DNA from: Nocardioides glacieisoli | GTDB lineage: Bacteria > Actinomycetota > Actinomycetes > Propionibacteriales > Nocardioidaceae | NCBI RefSeq assembly: GCF_004137245.1 | Contig: NZ_SDWS01000004.1 | Span: 62,001 to 126,000 of the forward strand | DNA: 64,000 nt | Direction: 5' to 3' | Shown here: positions 24,245 through 35,184 of the stretch, piece after piece | How positions within the stretch are numbered: the stretch's first letter is position 1 | Layout: each line of letters starts with the position of its first letter | The notes under the pieces: model-generated | What the model saw: the letters and a program-made list of their open reading frames with translations, nothing else | The model's database searches: none | Told to the model about the DNA's origin: nothing | Program-made: the position numbers and the translations under genes

Positions 24245-26422
24245 GTGATGCAGCCCGACCCCTCACCGGACACCCATCCCTTCGCCCTTCCCGACGCCCT
24301 GTCCGCCAAGAACGACCCCATCCTCATCGACACCGACCGCGTCCACTTCGCCGCCATCGCGACCAGCCTCGAGCGCGCGATCGCCGACCTCGAGCACAGC
24401 CTCGCCGAGACGAGGAAGGGCACCGCGCGCTACGGCACCGCCGCCCTCGAGCGTGACCAGGAGGTGCACCGGCTGACCGCCCGCCTGCGTGCCCTGCGCC
24501 GCTTCGACCTCGACCTCTGCCTCGGCAGGATCGTCCACGAGGACCGTGCAGAGCCCACCTACATCGGACGCTTCGGCCTCGCCGACCCCGACGGTCGCCG
24601 CCTGCTGGTCGACTGGCGCTCGCCCGCCGCCGAGCCGTTCTTCGCCGCCACGCACGCGCATCCGCAGGGCCTCGTCAGCCGCCGTCGCTATCGCTGGAAC
24701 AACGGCCGGGTCGTCGACTACTGGGACGAGGCCTTCACCGAGGAGGGGCTCACCCACACGGCCGCGCTCGACGACCAGTCCGCCTTCGTCGCCACCCTCG
24801 GCGGCAGCCGCACCGAGCGGATGCGCGACGTGCTCGGCACCATCCAGTCCGACCAGGACGCGATCGTCCGCGCGGGGTCGCGTGGCGCGCTCGTCGTCGA
24901 CGGAGGCCCCGGCACCGGCAAGACCGTCGTCGCGCTGCACCGCACCGCCTACCTGCTGTACGCCGACCCACGGCTCGGCCACCGCCGCGGCGGCGTCCTC
25001 TTCGTCGGCCCCCACCAGCCCTACCTCGCCTACGTCGGCGACGTCCTGCCGAGCCTGGGTGAGGAGGGCGTGCAGACCTGCACGATCCGCGACCTGGTGC
25101 CGGAGACGGCCGTCGCGGTCGAGGACGACCGGATCGCCGCGCTCAAGGCAGACGTCCGGATGGTCGCCGCGATCGAGCCGGCGGTCGCGCTCTACGAGGA
25201 GCCGCCGACCGAGCCCCTGCTGGTCGAGACGCCGTGGGGCGACGTCCTGATCACGACGGCCGAGTGGGCCGAGGCGTTCGACTCCCCCGACCCCGGCACG
25301 CCCCACAATCTCGCGCGCGACGACGTGTGGGACGAGGTCCTGACGATCCTCGCCGACAAGCTCGACTCCGACGAGCTGACCAGCGACGACTGCAGGCGGG
25401 TGCTCGACCGGCACCGCGACCTGCGCGACACGTTCGACCGCGCGTGGCCGCTCATCGAGCACACCGACCTCGTCGGCGACCTCTGGACGGTCCCGGCCTA
25501 CCTGCGCCGCTGCGCGCCCTGGCTCGAGCCCGACGAGGTGCAGGCGCTGCGCCGGTCGGACGCCGAGGCATGGACGGACGCAGACCTGCCGCTGCTCGAC
25601 GCCGCGCGCCTGCGGCTCGGCGATCCGGAGGAGTCGCGGCGCCGTCGTCGTACGCAGGCAGCGGAGGCGCGCGAACGGGCGCGGATGTCCGAGGTGATCG
25701 ACGACCTCCGCACGACGGCGCGCGAGTCGGGTGCCGACGGGCTCGGCGACGGCCTCGTGTCGATGCTGGTGCACGACGACCTGCAGACCGCGCTGGTCGA
25801 CGACGGCGCGCTGCCGACGGCGGACGCCGACCTGCTGGCGGGACCCTTCGCGCACGTCGTGGTCGACGAGGCGCAGGAGCTCACCGACGCCGAGTGGCAG
25901 ATGCTGCTGCGCCGTTGCCCGTCGCGCAGCCTGACGATCGTCGGCGACCGGGCCCAGGCCCGGCACGGCTTCACCGAGTCGTGGACCGAGCGGCTGGTGC
26001 GCATCGGCCTCCCGGGCGCGACCGTCGCACCGCTGACGGTGAACTACCGCACGCCCGCCGAGGTGATGGCCGAGGCCGAGCCCGTCATCCGCGCGGTGCT
26101 GCCCGAGGCCAACGTGCCGACCTCGATCCGCGAGAGCGGCATCCCGGTGCTCCACTCCCCCACCTCCGAGCGCGACGCGATCATCGAGGGCTGGCTGGAC
26201 GAGCACGCCGAAGGCACCGCGGTGGTGATCGGTGACGTGTCGTACGCCGGGAGGGAACGGGTCCGCTCGCTGACGCCGGAGCTGGCGAAGGGCCTGGAGT
26301 TCGACCTCGTCGTGCTCGTCGATCCGGACCGCTTCGGCGAGGGCGTCACCGGCGCGGTCGACCGCTACGTCGCGATGACGAGGGCGACCCAGCGGCTGGT
26401 CGTGCTCACCTCAGGCCGGTGA
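24245..26422 (+). CDS. helR: HelR/HelD-type RNA polymerase recycling ATPase
   Basis: A 725-aa UvrD/Rep-like superfamily 1 ATPase. Starts are GTG at 24245 or ATG at 24248. The N-terminal coiled region (RDQEVHRLTARLRALRRFDLDLCLGRI) and the block YIGRFGLADPDGRRLLVDWRSPAAEPFF identify the HelD group. Walker A GGPGTGKTVV is near residue 220, Walker B VVVDEAQELTD near 540, and helicase motifs VNYRTP, GLEFDLVVL and YVAMTRATQRLVVL follow. HelR proteins release RNA polymerase stalled on DNA and displace rifamycins. The RAE in its promoter supports HelR rather than a DNA helicase. Confidence 0.88.
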   Translation: MMQPDPSPDTHPFALPDALSAKNDPILIDTDRVHFAAIATSLERAIADLEHSLAETRKGTARYGTAALERDQEVHRLTARLRALRRFDLDLCLGRIVHEDRAEPTYIGRFGLADPDGRRLLVDWRSPAAEPFFAATHAHPQGLVSRRRYRWNNGRVVDYWDEAFTEEGLTHTAALDDQSAFVATLGGSRTERMRDVLGTIQSDQDAIVRAGSRGALVVDGGPGTGKTVVALHRTAYLLYADPRLGHRRGGVLFVGPHQPYLAYVGDVLPSLGEEGVQTCTIRDLVPETAVAVEDDRIAALKADVRMVAAIEPAVALYEEPPTEPLLVETPWGDVLITTAEWAEAFDSPDPGTPHNLARDDVWDEVLTILADKLDSDELTSDDCRRVLDRHRDLRDTFDRAWPLIEHTDLVGDLWTVPAYLRRCAPWLEPDEVQALRRSDAEAWTDADLPLLDAARLRLGDPEESRRRRRTQAAEARERARMSEVIDDLRTTARESGADGLGDGLVSMLVHDDLQTALVDDGALPTADADLLAGPFAHVVVDEAQELTDAEWQMLLRRCPSRSLTIVGDRAQARHGFTESWTERLVRIGLPGATVAPLTVNYRTPAEVMAEAEPVIRAVLPEANVPTSIRESGIPVLHSPTSERDAIIEGWLDEHAEGTAVVIGDVSYAGRERVRSLTPELAKGLEFDLVVLVDPDRFGEGVTGAVDRYVAMTRATQRLVVLTSGR

Positions 26423-26911
26423 CTCGTCCTCGTCGGCGGCGGAGACCATGAACTCCCAGACCAGTCCGTGCGCGATCAGCACCAGCAGGATCAGCAGGAC
26501 CGCCTCCGCCTGGATCGGGGTGACCTGCAGCGGTGTGGCGAGCTCGGGGACCGCGCCGATGACGGCCACGAGCGCGTACACCACGACCACGACCCACTGG
26601 TGGCGCATCAGCGGCCCCTGCGGTGCCGTTCCGTTGCGCGAGCGGCGCAGCAGCCGCATCGTCGACACACCGCCGACGACGGCGATCGCCACGAAGCTCA
26701 CCCGCCAGATCGCCGGTGTCTCGGTGCCGCCGACCTGGGCGAAGAGGCCCATCAGGGCGGGCAGGAGGAAGGAGAGGTAGACGCCGCCCACGACCGCGCG
26801 CTGGTCGGGGTTGCGCAGCCACTCCTCGTGGCGCTGCACGACCGACCACCAGAGTCCGAGCAGCGTGAAGCACGTGGCGGAGAACAGTGCGTAGAAGGTC
26901 GAGACATCCAT
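26411..26911 (-). CDS. Hypothetical membrane protein
   Basis: A 166-aa protein with about five hydrophobic segments (MDVSTFYALFSATCFTLLGL, VGGVYLSFLLPALMGLF, WRVSFVAIAVVGGVST, WVVVVVYALVAVIGAV, AEAVLLILLVLIAHGL) and a short acidic C-terminus. I recognise no family. Its 3' end overlaps the 3' end of helR by 12 nt on the opposite strand, so there is no room for a separate terminator. Confidence 0.75.
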   Translation of the reverse strand: MDVSTFYALFSATCFTLLGLWWSVVQRHEEWLRNPDQRAVVGGVYLSFLLPALMGLFAQVGGTETPAIWRVSFVAIAVVGGVSTMRLLRRSRNGTAPQGPLMRHQWVVVVVYALVAVIGAVPELATPLQVTPIQAEAVLLILLVLIAHGLVWEFMVSAADEDESPA

Positions 26912-26954
26912 GGCGCTCCCAGGGTCGAGACCATGCTAGGGCCAGGACGACGCG

Positions 26955-27860
26955 TCAGGAGCGGGTGATTTCGCGCAGTGCGGTGATGTCCTCCGGCCCG
27001 ACGCGGCAGCACCCGCCGACCAGTCGGGCGCCCGAGGTGACCCACGCGGCCACGTCTTCGGCGTGAAAGGCGGACTGCCCCTCCCACTCGCGGGTCGCGG
27101 CGTTCCACGCCTGACCGGAGTTGGGGTAGACGACGGCGGTGCCGAAGGCCGCACCTGCAGTGGGTACGGCGTCGCGCGCGTCCACCGGGGTCGTGCAGTT
27201 GATCCCGACGGCGATCACCTCCGCCACGTCCGCGGCCATCGCGAACGCCTCCCACAGGTGCTCGCCCTGGCGCGTACGCCCGTCGGCCGCGGTCAGCGAC
27301 AGCCAGGCCGGCACGCCGGTGCCGTCGAGCTCGGCGAGCACCGCCTCGACCTCGGCGAGGCACGGGATCGTCTCGATCGCCAGCACGTCGGCGCCCTCGC
27401 CGACCGTCGAGGCGAGGACGTCGAGACGTGGGCGGTGGAAGGCGCGCAGGCCGGCGACGTCGAGGTCGTAGTCGCCGCGGTACTCCGAGCCGTCGGCCAG
27501 CACCGCGCCGTACGGCCCCACCGACGCCGCCACCCAGCCGTCAGGGGCGGCCGCGTCGCGTGCTGCGGCAGCGAGCGACACGCTGCGACGCAGCAGCTGC
27601 TCGACCTCGTCCCGGTCGACGCCGGTGGCCCCGAAGCCCTCGAAGGAGACCTGGTACGACGCCGTGGTGGCGACCTCGGCGCCGGCCTCGAAGAACTCGC
27701 GGTGCGCGCGCTCGATCGCGGCGGGGTCGTCGCGCAGGAGGCGGGCGGACCAGAGGTCGGAGGAGAGGTCGTGGCCGTGCCGCTCGAGGAGGGTGGCGAG
27801 GCCGCCGTCGAGGACGACGGGACGCGAGGCGACGGTGTCTCTGAGGCTGGTGCGGGTCAC
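26955..27860 (-). CDS. mmuM: Homocysteine S-methyltransferase
   Basis: A 301-aa zinc-dependent methyltransferase that makes methionine from homocysteine and S-methylmethionine or SAM. The zinc ligands are C222 (GINCTTP) and C284-C285 (GGCCRVG). The N-terminal VVLDGGLATLLERHG block is typical of MmuM. It starts at GTG; a longer frame upstream runs across the divergent Nei-type gene and is not credible. No S-methylmethionine permease is adjacent. Confidence 0.93.
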   Translation of the reverse strand: MTRTSLRDTVASRPVVLDGGLATLLERHGHDLSSDLWSARLLRDDPAAIERAHREFFEAGAEVATTASYQVSFEGFGATGVDRDEVEQLLRRSVSLAAAARDAAAPDGWVAASVGPYGAVLADGSEYRGDYDLDVAGLRAFHRPRLDVLASTVGEGADVLAIETIPCLAEVEAVLAELDGTGVPAWLSLTAADGRTRQGEHLWEAFAMAADVAEVIAVGINCTTPVDARDAVPTAGAAFGTAVVYPNSGQAWNAATREWEGQSAFHAEDVAAWVTSGARLVGGCCRVGPEDITALREITRS

Positions 27861-27922
27861 GGCACGAGTCTGGCACCCGAGGGGTGTGCCCGCCGCTTGG
27901 TCTCGTCGGCGACGATCGCCGC

Positions 27923-28714
27923 GTGCCAGAGGGACACACGATCCACCGACTCGCGCGCCGCCATGCCCGACTGCTGGTGGGCCAGCACGTCTCGGCCGAC
28001 AGCCCGCAGGGTCGGTTCGAGGACGGCGCCCGGCTGCTCGACGGCCGCGTGCTCGGCGCGACGGACGCATGGGGCAAGCACCTCTTGCACCGCTACGACG
28101 ACCTGTGGCTGCACGTCCACCTCGGGCTCTACGGCAAGTTCCGCGACGGCGTCCTCCCCGCACCTCCGGCCCGCGGGGCGCTCCGGCTGCGGCTGGTCGG
28201 TGCCGGTCACTGGCTCGAGCTGCGCGGCCCGACGGCCTGCGAGGTGCTCACCGCGGCCGAGCGGACGACCGTCCTCGCGCGCCTCGGCCCCGACCCGCTG
28301 CGTCGCCGGCCCGACGTCGAGGCGTTCGTCGGCCGGGTGCTGCGCAGCCGTGCGCCGATCGCGACGCTCCTGATGGACCAGTCGGTCGTCGCAGGGGTCG
28401 GCAACGTCTACCGGGCCGAGGTGCTGTTCCGGCACCGCCTCGACCCCTACCGCGCCGGTCGCGACCACGACGCGGCCGTCCTCCACGCGCTCTGGGACGA
28501 CCTGGTCGTGCTGCTGCGCGCGGGCGTCCGCGCCGGGCGGATCATCACGACCCGCCCCGAGGACCGCGAGCGCCCGGCCGGGCGGCCGCGGCGCGTCGAC
28601 GCCCACTACGTCTACGGTCGCGCCGGACTGCCCTGCCGGGTCTGCGGCACGCCGGTCCTCGACGCGGCGATCGCCGCGCGCCGGCTCTTCTGGTGCCCGG
28701 TCTGCCAGGTGTGA
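27923..28714 (+). CDS. Fpg/Nei-family DNA glycosylase (endonuclease VIII type)
   Basis: A 263-aa bifunctional glycosylase/AP lyase. The GTG start is set by function: it gives (M)PEGHTIHR, where the Pro after Met is the nucleophile and Glu3 is conserved. The helix-two-turn-helix region (SVVAGVGNVYRAEVLFRHRLDPY) and a C-terminal four-cysteine zinc finger (CRVC...CPVC) are intact. It removes oxidised bases. It diverges from mmuM and its stop lies 3 nt from the convergent UvrA paralogue. Confidence 0.93.
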   Translation: MPEGHTIHRLARRHARLLVGQHVSADSPQGRFEDGARLLDGRVLGATDAWGKHLLHRYDDLWLHVHLGLYGKFRDGVLPAPPARGALRLRLVGAGHWLELRGPTACEVLTAAERTTVLARLGPDPLRRRPDVEAFVGRVLRSRAPIATLLMDQSVVAGVGNVYRAEVLFRHRLDPYRAGRDHDAAVLHALWDDLVVLLRAGVRAGRIITTRPEDRERPAGRPRRVDAHYVYGRAGLPCRVCGTPVLDAAIAARRLFWCPVCQV

Positions 28715-28717
28715 GGC

Positions 28718-31081
<2,364 letters not shown>

Positions 31082-31234
31082 GCTGCGCTCTCCCCTGTGC
31101 TGTGGCGACTGTCCCGTCCGTGTCCGTGGCGGTGCCTGTCGCATCCTGCCAGTACGACGTACGACAGCGCGCGGATGTGACCGACCGCCTTCGGGATGGG
31201 GTGGAGGGTTTGTCCAGCGTGCGACTGTCGAGCC

Positions 31235-31714
31235 ATGACGACCAACGACGACCGCGGGACCGTTGCCGAGATCATGAAGGAGACACGCATCGCCGTGCTG
31301 ACCTACCAGTCGCTCGCCGGTGCCCTGGTCTCGACGCCAATGGGGATGCAGGACTTCGAGGACCCGGGCACGACGTGGTTCATCACCGAGCGCAGCAGCG
31401 ACAAGGTGCAGGCCCTCGAGGCCGACCCGCGGGTCAACGTCTCCTACAGCAGCAAGGCGGGCTGGGTCTCGCTCGCCGGCACGGCCCACGTCAGCGACGA
31501 CACGGCCAAGCTCAAGGAGCTGTGGGACGCCTCTGCCGGCGCCTTCATGTCGGGCGGTCCCGAGGACCCCGACAACGTGCTGCTGCGCATCGACGGCGAC
31601 ACCGCGGAGTTCTGGGAGTCGCCCGGCAAGGTCGGCGTCGCCATCCAGATGGCCAAGGGGCTGATCACGGACAGCGAGCCCGACCTGGGCGACAACGACA
31701 CCGTGACGCTCTAG
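31235..31714 (+). CDS. Pyridoxamine 5'-phosphate oxidase-family protein (general stress protein 26 type)
   Basis: A 159-aa split-barrel flavin-binding protein (VAEIMKETRIAVLTYQS; TTWFITERSSDKVQALEADPRVNVSYSSKAGWVSLAGTAHV). It resembles Bacillus GS26 and actinobacterial F420/FMN-binding members rather than true PdxH. It probably binds a flavin or F420. It diverges from the UvrA paralogue across about 150 nt, in which I see short TACGACGTA-type repeats but no clear promoter. Confidence 0.85.
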   Translation: MTTNDDRGTVAEIMKETRIAVLTYQSLAGALVSTPMGMQDFEDPGTTWFITERSSDKVQALEADPRVNVSYSSKAGWVSLAGTAHVSDDTAKLKELWDASAGAFMSGGPEDPDNVLLRIDGDTAEFWESPGKVGVAIQMAKGLITDSEPDLGDNDTVTL

Positions 31715-31724
31715 GTTCGTCACT

Positions 31725-32528
31725 GTGCTCGTCGAAGCTCGCGGGATCGCCTCTGCCGATGAGGCCTGGCTCCGCTTCACCACGCCTGCCACCTGGTCCG
31801 TCTGGGCGCCGCTGATCCGCTCGGTCGAGTCCTCCGACGACGAGCTGGTCGTCGGCACCACGGGTCGCGTGCACGGCCCGCCGGGCGTGGCCGTCGACTT
31901 CGAGGTGACCGCCGTCGACCCCGCGCAGCGCACGTGGTCGTGGCGCGCCGGCCGTGGTCCGGCCGAGGTCGAGATGGACCACCACGTCGTACCCGCCGCC
32001 GGTGGCGGCAGCCGCGCCTTCCTCCGCGTGCCCGGACGCTCCGCTCCCCTGCTCCAGCCCTATCGCGTCCCGGCAGGCGCTGCGCTCCGCGGGCTCGTCC
32101 GCGACCGCAGCGGGCTCGGCGGCGAGGCGGAGCCCGTGGAGGTGTTCGACTTCGCGTTCGCGCGGTCGTACGCCCTCGCGGCCCGCCCCTTCGGCATCAC
32201 GCCGAAGACCACCTCGGTCGAGCTCGGCCCGCAGTGGCTCTACGTCCGCTACGGCCCGTGGCGGCTGCTCACCCCGCGCAGCAACATCGCCTCGGCCCAG
32301 GCCACGGGCGGCTTCTCGTTCGTGAAGACCGCCGGACCGCCCCACCTGTCCTTCAGCGACCGGGGCGTCTCCTTCACCACCAACGGTGACCGCGCGCTGT
32401 GCCTGAGGTTCCACGAGCCGGTCCCCGGCATCGACCCGACTGCCACGATCACGCACCCGGGAGCGACGCTGTCGGTGGCGGACCCTGAAGCTCTGGCAGC
32501 CGCGCTCGACCTCTCGTACGACGTCTAG
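31725..32528 (+). CDS. SRPBCC-domain protein with an unassigned C-terminal domain
   Basis: A 267-aa protein from GTG, 10 nt behind the PPOX-like gene and probably co-transcribed. Residues 1-95 fit an SRPBCC/polyketide cyclase-like fold (FTTPATWSVWAPLIRSVESSDDELVVGTTGRV). Residues about 125-267 are a separate beta-rich domain (KTTSVELGPQWLYVRYGPWRLLTPRSNIASA...FVKTAGPPHLSFSDRGVSFTTNGDRALCLRF) that reads like a PH-like barrel. I do not know a name for this fusion. Confidence 0.75.
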   Translation: MLVEARGIASADEAWLRFTTPATWSVWAPLIRSVESSDDELVVGTTGRVHGPPGVAVDFEVTAVDPAQRTWSWRAGRGPAEVEMDHHVVPAAGGGSRAFLRVPGRSAPLLQPYRVPAGAALRGLVRDRSGLGGEAEPVEVFDFAFARSYALAARPFGITPKTTSVELGPQWLYVRYGPWRLLTPRSNIASAQATGGFSFVKTAGPPHLSFSDRGVSFTTNGDRALCLRFHEPVPGIDPTATITHPGATLSVADPEALAAALDLSYDV

Positions 32529-32544
32529 CCGACCTGTACGACGC

Positions 32545-33138
32545 CTACGCCCCGTCGGCCAGCACCCGGCGCACGACCCGCCGGCGCAGCGTCGGCGAGG
32601 CGACGACCTCGTAGCCCGCCTCGAGGAACACCTGCAGCAGGCCGACCGAGGCCTCGTCCCAGATCACGGTCTTCCCGGGCGCGGGCTCCATCGGATAACC
32701 CTCCAGCACCCGCGCACCCACCCGGTCGCCGTACTCGACCGTGGCCTGGGCGAGCTCGTAGGTGAGCCCTGCCTTGCGGTGCCCGGTGCGCACCACGAAG
32801 CACGTGACCGACCAGACGCCCTCGAGCTCGGGGTCCTGGCGCATCCACGGCTGCTTGCGGTTCCAGATCCGCCAGTAGTTCTCGCGAGGCTCGACCGCGA
32901 CCCAGCCCGCGGCCTCCCCGTCGACGTACCCGATCAACCCGGACGTCGGCCCCGCGGTGCCACACGCGGTCTGCTCGACCAGCGCTGCCTCACGTTCGCC
33001 CTGCGTGCTGTCGGTCCAGATCCAGCCCTCGACCTTCAACGCCTGACAGCGACACTTCCGCGCGCCACCCGCTCCGAAGACGGCCTCGACGTCCTCGATC
33101 GACGCCTCGTTGGCCGGGAGCCAGGTGAAGTCGGGCAT
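32545..33138 (-). CDS. GNAT-family N-acetyltransferase
   Basis: A 197-aa GNAT protein. It has an N-terminal Cys-rich stretch (GGARKCRCQALKVEGW), the beta4 strand GVWSVTCFVVRTGHRKAGLTYELAQATVEYG with the acetyl-CoA loop, and C-terminal EASVGLLQVFLEAGYEV. It is typical of actinobacterial single-domain acetyltransferases of unknown substrate. It diverges from the SGNH hydrolase gene 51 nt away and converges with the SRPBCC fusion. Confidence 0.82.
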   Translation of the reverse strand: MPDFTWLPANEASIEDVEAVFGAGGARKCRCQALKVEGWIWTDSTQGEREAALVEQTACGTAGPTSGLIGYVDGEAAGWVAVEPRENYWRIWNRKQPWMRQDPELEGVWSVTCFVVRTGHRKAGLTYELAQATVEYGDRVGARVLEGYPMEPAPGKTVIWDEASVGLLQVFLEAGYEVVASPTLRRRVVRRVLADGA

Positions 33139-33189
33139 GGGCCGACAGTAGGCGAACCTCACGCCACCCGTCGCCGCTAGCGTGACGTC

Positions 33190-33705
33190 GTGCGCATCGT
33201 GCTTCTCGGGGACAGCCACCTCGCGCGGGTCCGGCGCGACCTGGCCGCCATCGGGCCGGACGTCACCAACGCGGCCGGGGGCGGTGCCTCGTCGCTGGAC
33301 CTCCTCCAGCAGGCGCGACGCGCGGGCGTCCGCGGGCAGGACGTGGTCGTGGTGTCGGTGGGCACCAACGACGCGGCGCCGTGGTCGCAGGTCCCGCTCG
33401 ACGAGTTCGCAGCCGCCCTCACCGACTGCCTCGGCTCCGTCCCCGCCGGGAGCGGGGTGTACGTCGCCCCGCCGGGCGTCGACGAGTCCCGCCTGGCAGG
33501 GACCGGCGATCGCACCAACGCGGTCCTCGACCGCTATCGCGACGCTGCGCTGGCTGTCTGCGAGCAGGCCGGCGCACGCATCGTGCGCGCGGACCACGTC
33601 ATCGCACCCCTCGGACCGGGCGCCTTCGCCGACGACGGCCTCCACCTCGGCGGTCGCGCCTACGACCTGCTCCTCCCCGCCATCGCCGAGGCTGTCCGCA
33701 CCTAG
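33190..33705 (+). CDS. SGNH/GDSL-family hydrolase, short form
   Basis: A 171-aa SGNH hydrolase. Block I is GDSH (LLGDSHLA), the Gly is in AAGGGASS, block III is GTND, and block V DGLHL carries the Asp-His pair. No signal peptide, so cytoplasmic. It is shorter than most lipases and similar to acyl-hydrolase/TesA-like single domains. Its TAG stop overlaps the CTA stop of the convergent YcaQ-type gene. Confidence 0.85.
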   Translation: MRIVLLGDSHLARVRRDLAAIGPDVTNAAGGGASSLDLLQQARRAGVRGQDVVVVSVGTNDAAPWSQVPLDEFAAALTDCLGSVPAGSGVYVAPPGVDESRLAGTGDRTNAVLDRYRDAALAVCEQAGARIVRADHVIAPLGPGAFADDGLHLGGRAYDLLLPAIAEAVRT

Positions 33706-34829
33706 GACGACCTGACGACCTCGAGTCCCAGCCACTCGCCCAGTGCGCCGAGCTCGGCGTCGACGCGCCTGCGGCGGGCGGCCGACCAGTCGCCGTCCTC
33801 GTGGACCGCGTCGACGATCAGCATGCCGCCCTCGCGGTCGGCGGTCGCGTCGACCTTGCCCACCAGCTCGTCGCCGTCGAGGACGGGCATCGCCCAGTAT
33901 CCCCACTGCCGCTTCGCGACCGGCTTGTACATCTCCAGCTGGTAGTCGAAGCCGAAGACGTCCTCCATCCGCTTGCGGTCGAAGATCAGCCGGTCGAGCG
34001 GCGACAGGATCGCGGTCCGCCCCTCGAAGTCGTCGTCGAGGCTGGCGTCGTCGAGGTAGGCAGGGTCGACGCGCCACACTCCGCGCACGCCCTCGATGCG
34101 GGCCGCCTCGCCGACACCGCGCACGTCGTGCTTCTCCTCCCAGGCCTCCAGCGCCCGCGGCCGGGCGATGCCGAGCGCGCGCAGCCGTCGCGCCGCCAGC
34201 TGGAGGTGGGCCTCGGCGACCGGCACGGGAGCATCGCCGGGGTGGATCCGCTCGGCCAGGTCCCAGCGCCGCTCGCGGCCCTCGCGGGAGGCGACCGCGA
34301 CCTCGCCGCGTGACTCCATGCACTCGAGCAGCTTCATCACGTTCTTGTCGTTGGTCCACCCGCTCGAGCGCCACGGCACGTCGCACGTGTCCGGGATGTC
34401 GCGCGCTGCGGTCGGACCCTCGGCGCGCAGCAGCGCCAGCACGTCACGCCGGCAGCCGTCGTTGGCCGCCACCCAGTCGCGTACGTCCTCCTGCCACTCC
34501 TTGAGCGGCGGCTCCCCCGGCCAGAGCGCCATGTCGGCGGCGAAGAGGGCGATGTCCTCGCTGGGGACCAGGTGCGCCTTGTGCTCGACGAGGGCGCCGT
34601 CGCCGACGAGCTCCTCGAGGTCTTCGGGGTCGTAGGAGCCGCCAAGCCGGGTCCACAGGACCAGGTCGCCGTGCTCGGCGACCACTCGCGTGAGGTCGAC
34701 CTGCAGGAAGCCGAGGTGCCGCACCACGTCGAGCACGTCGGTCGGACGCCCTGCAGAGAGCAGCTGCGCACGTACGGCGATGCGGCGGGCCTGTCGCGGC
34801 GTGAGCTCGTGCGCCGTCCCCGATGCCAT
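33702..34829 (-). CDS. YcaQ/AlkX-type winged-helix DNA glycosylase
   Basis: A 375-aa protein of the HTH_42 (YcaQ) family, begun by TPRQARRIAVRAQLL, and with the QVDLTRVVAEHGDLVLWTRLGGSYDP and PLDRLIFDRKRMEDVFGFDYQLEMY blocks. Streptomyces AZL and E. coli YcaQ remove interstrand crosslink and N-mustard lesions. The family catalytic QxD or QxQ is represented by Q-V-D in LGFLQVDLTR. With the Nei-like and UvrA-like genes, it is the third DNA-damage gene within 7 kb. Confidence 0.88.
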   Translation of the reverse strand: MASGTAHELTPRQARRIAVRAQLLSAGRPTDVLDVVRHLGFLQVDLTRVVAEHGDLVLWTRLGGSYDPEDLEELVGDGALVEHKAHLVPSEDIALFAADMALWPGEPPLKEWQEDVRDWVAANDGCRRDVLALLRAEGPTAARDIPDTCDVPWRSSGWTNDKNVMKLLECMESRGEVAVASREGRERRWDLAERIHPGDAPVPVAEAHLQLAARRLRALGIARPRALEAWEEKHDVRGVGEAARIEGVRGVWRVDPAYLDDASLDDDFEGRTAILSPLDRLIFDRKRMEDVFGFDYQLEMYKPVAKRQWGYWAMPVLDGDELVGKVDATADREGGMLIVDAVHEDGDWSAARRRRVDAELGALGEWLGLEVVRSS

Positions 34830-35031
34830 GCCGCGATCCTAGGTGGCGCGGTCTGGACAGGCAGTGGCGATCGGGCCATGCCGGGCGTGGTCCGATCGGG
34901 TCATTCCTCACCGATATCGGCCAGATCTCGTCAATCCGCCCGATTCCGCCGTCATGCGGTGTCACCGTCGACGTCTCAGCATGCGTGGGGCGACCGCCCC
35001 GCCGAGACGACAGCAAGTGGGGAGCACGATC

Positions 35032-35184
35032 ATGTGGGACACCGTCGAGACCAACACCGGTCGGGGCTCGGTGCACCTGTCGCACGACCTTCCGTGCACG
35101 GACTGCGGGCACGCCCGGCACACCTACCTGCCGTGCTCCGACACGTGCGCCTGCGCGCACGAGCGCATGCTCAGCGCTGTCTGA
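35032..35184 (+). CDS. 50-aa cysteine-rich small protein
   Basis: The product begins MWDTVETNTGRGSVHLSHDLPC and has a compact CxxCxHxxH...C...CxC pattern (CTDCGHARHTYLPCSDTCACAH). That gives five cysteines and several histidines within 24 residues, consistent with a zinc-binding knuckle. A GGGGAGC site lies 6 nt before the ATG. It is convergent with, and overlaps by 14 nt, the 3' end of the PhoD-like gene. I do not know a function. The preceding 200 nt hold a small GGGGC-N4-GCCCC hairpin. Confidence 0.65.
   Translation: MWDTVETNTGRGSVHLSHDLPCTDCGHARHTYLPCSDTCACAHERMLSAV

Noticed and set aside
24263..26206. 647-codon minus-strand ORF opposite helR
   Set aside because: Low-complexity composition without motifs, and helR motifs are complete in the plus strand.
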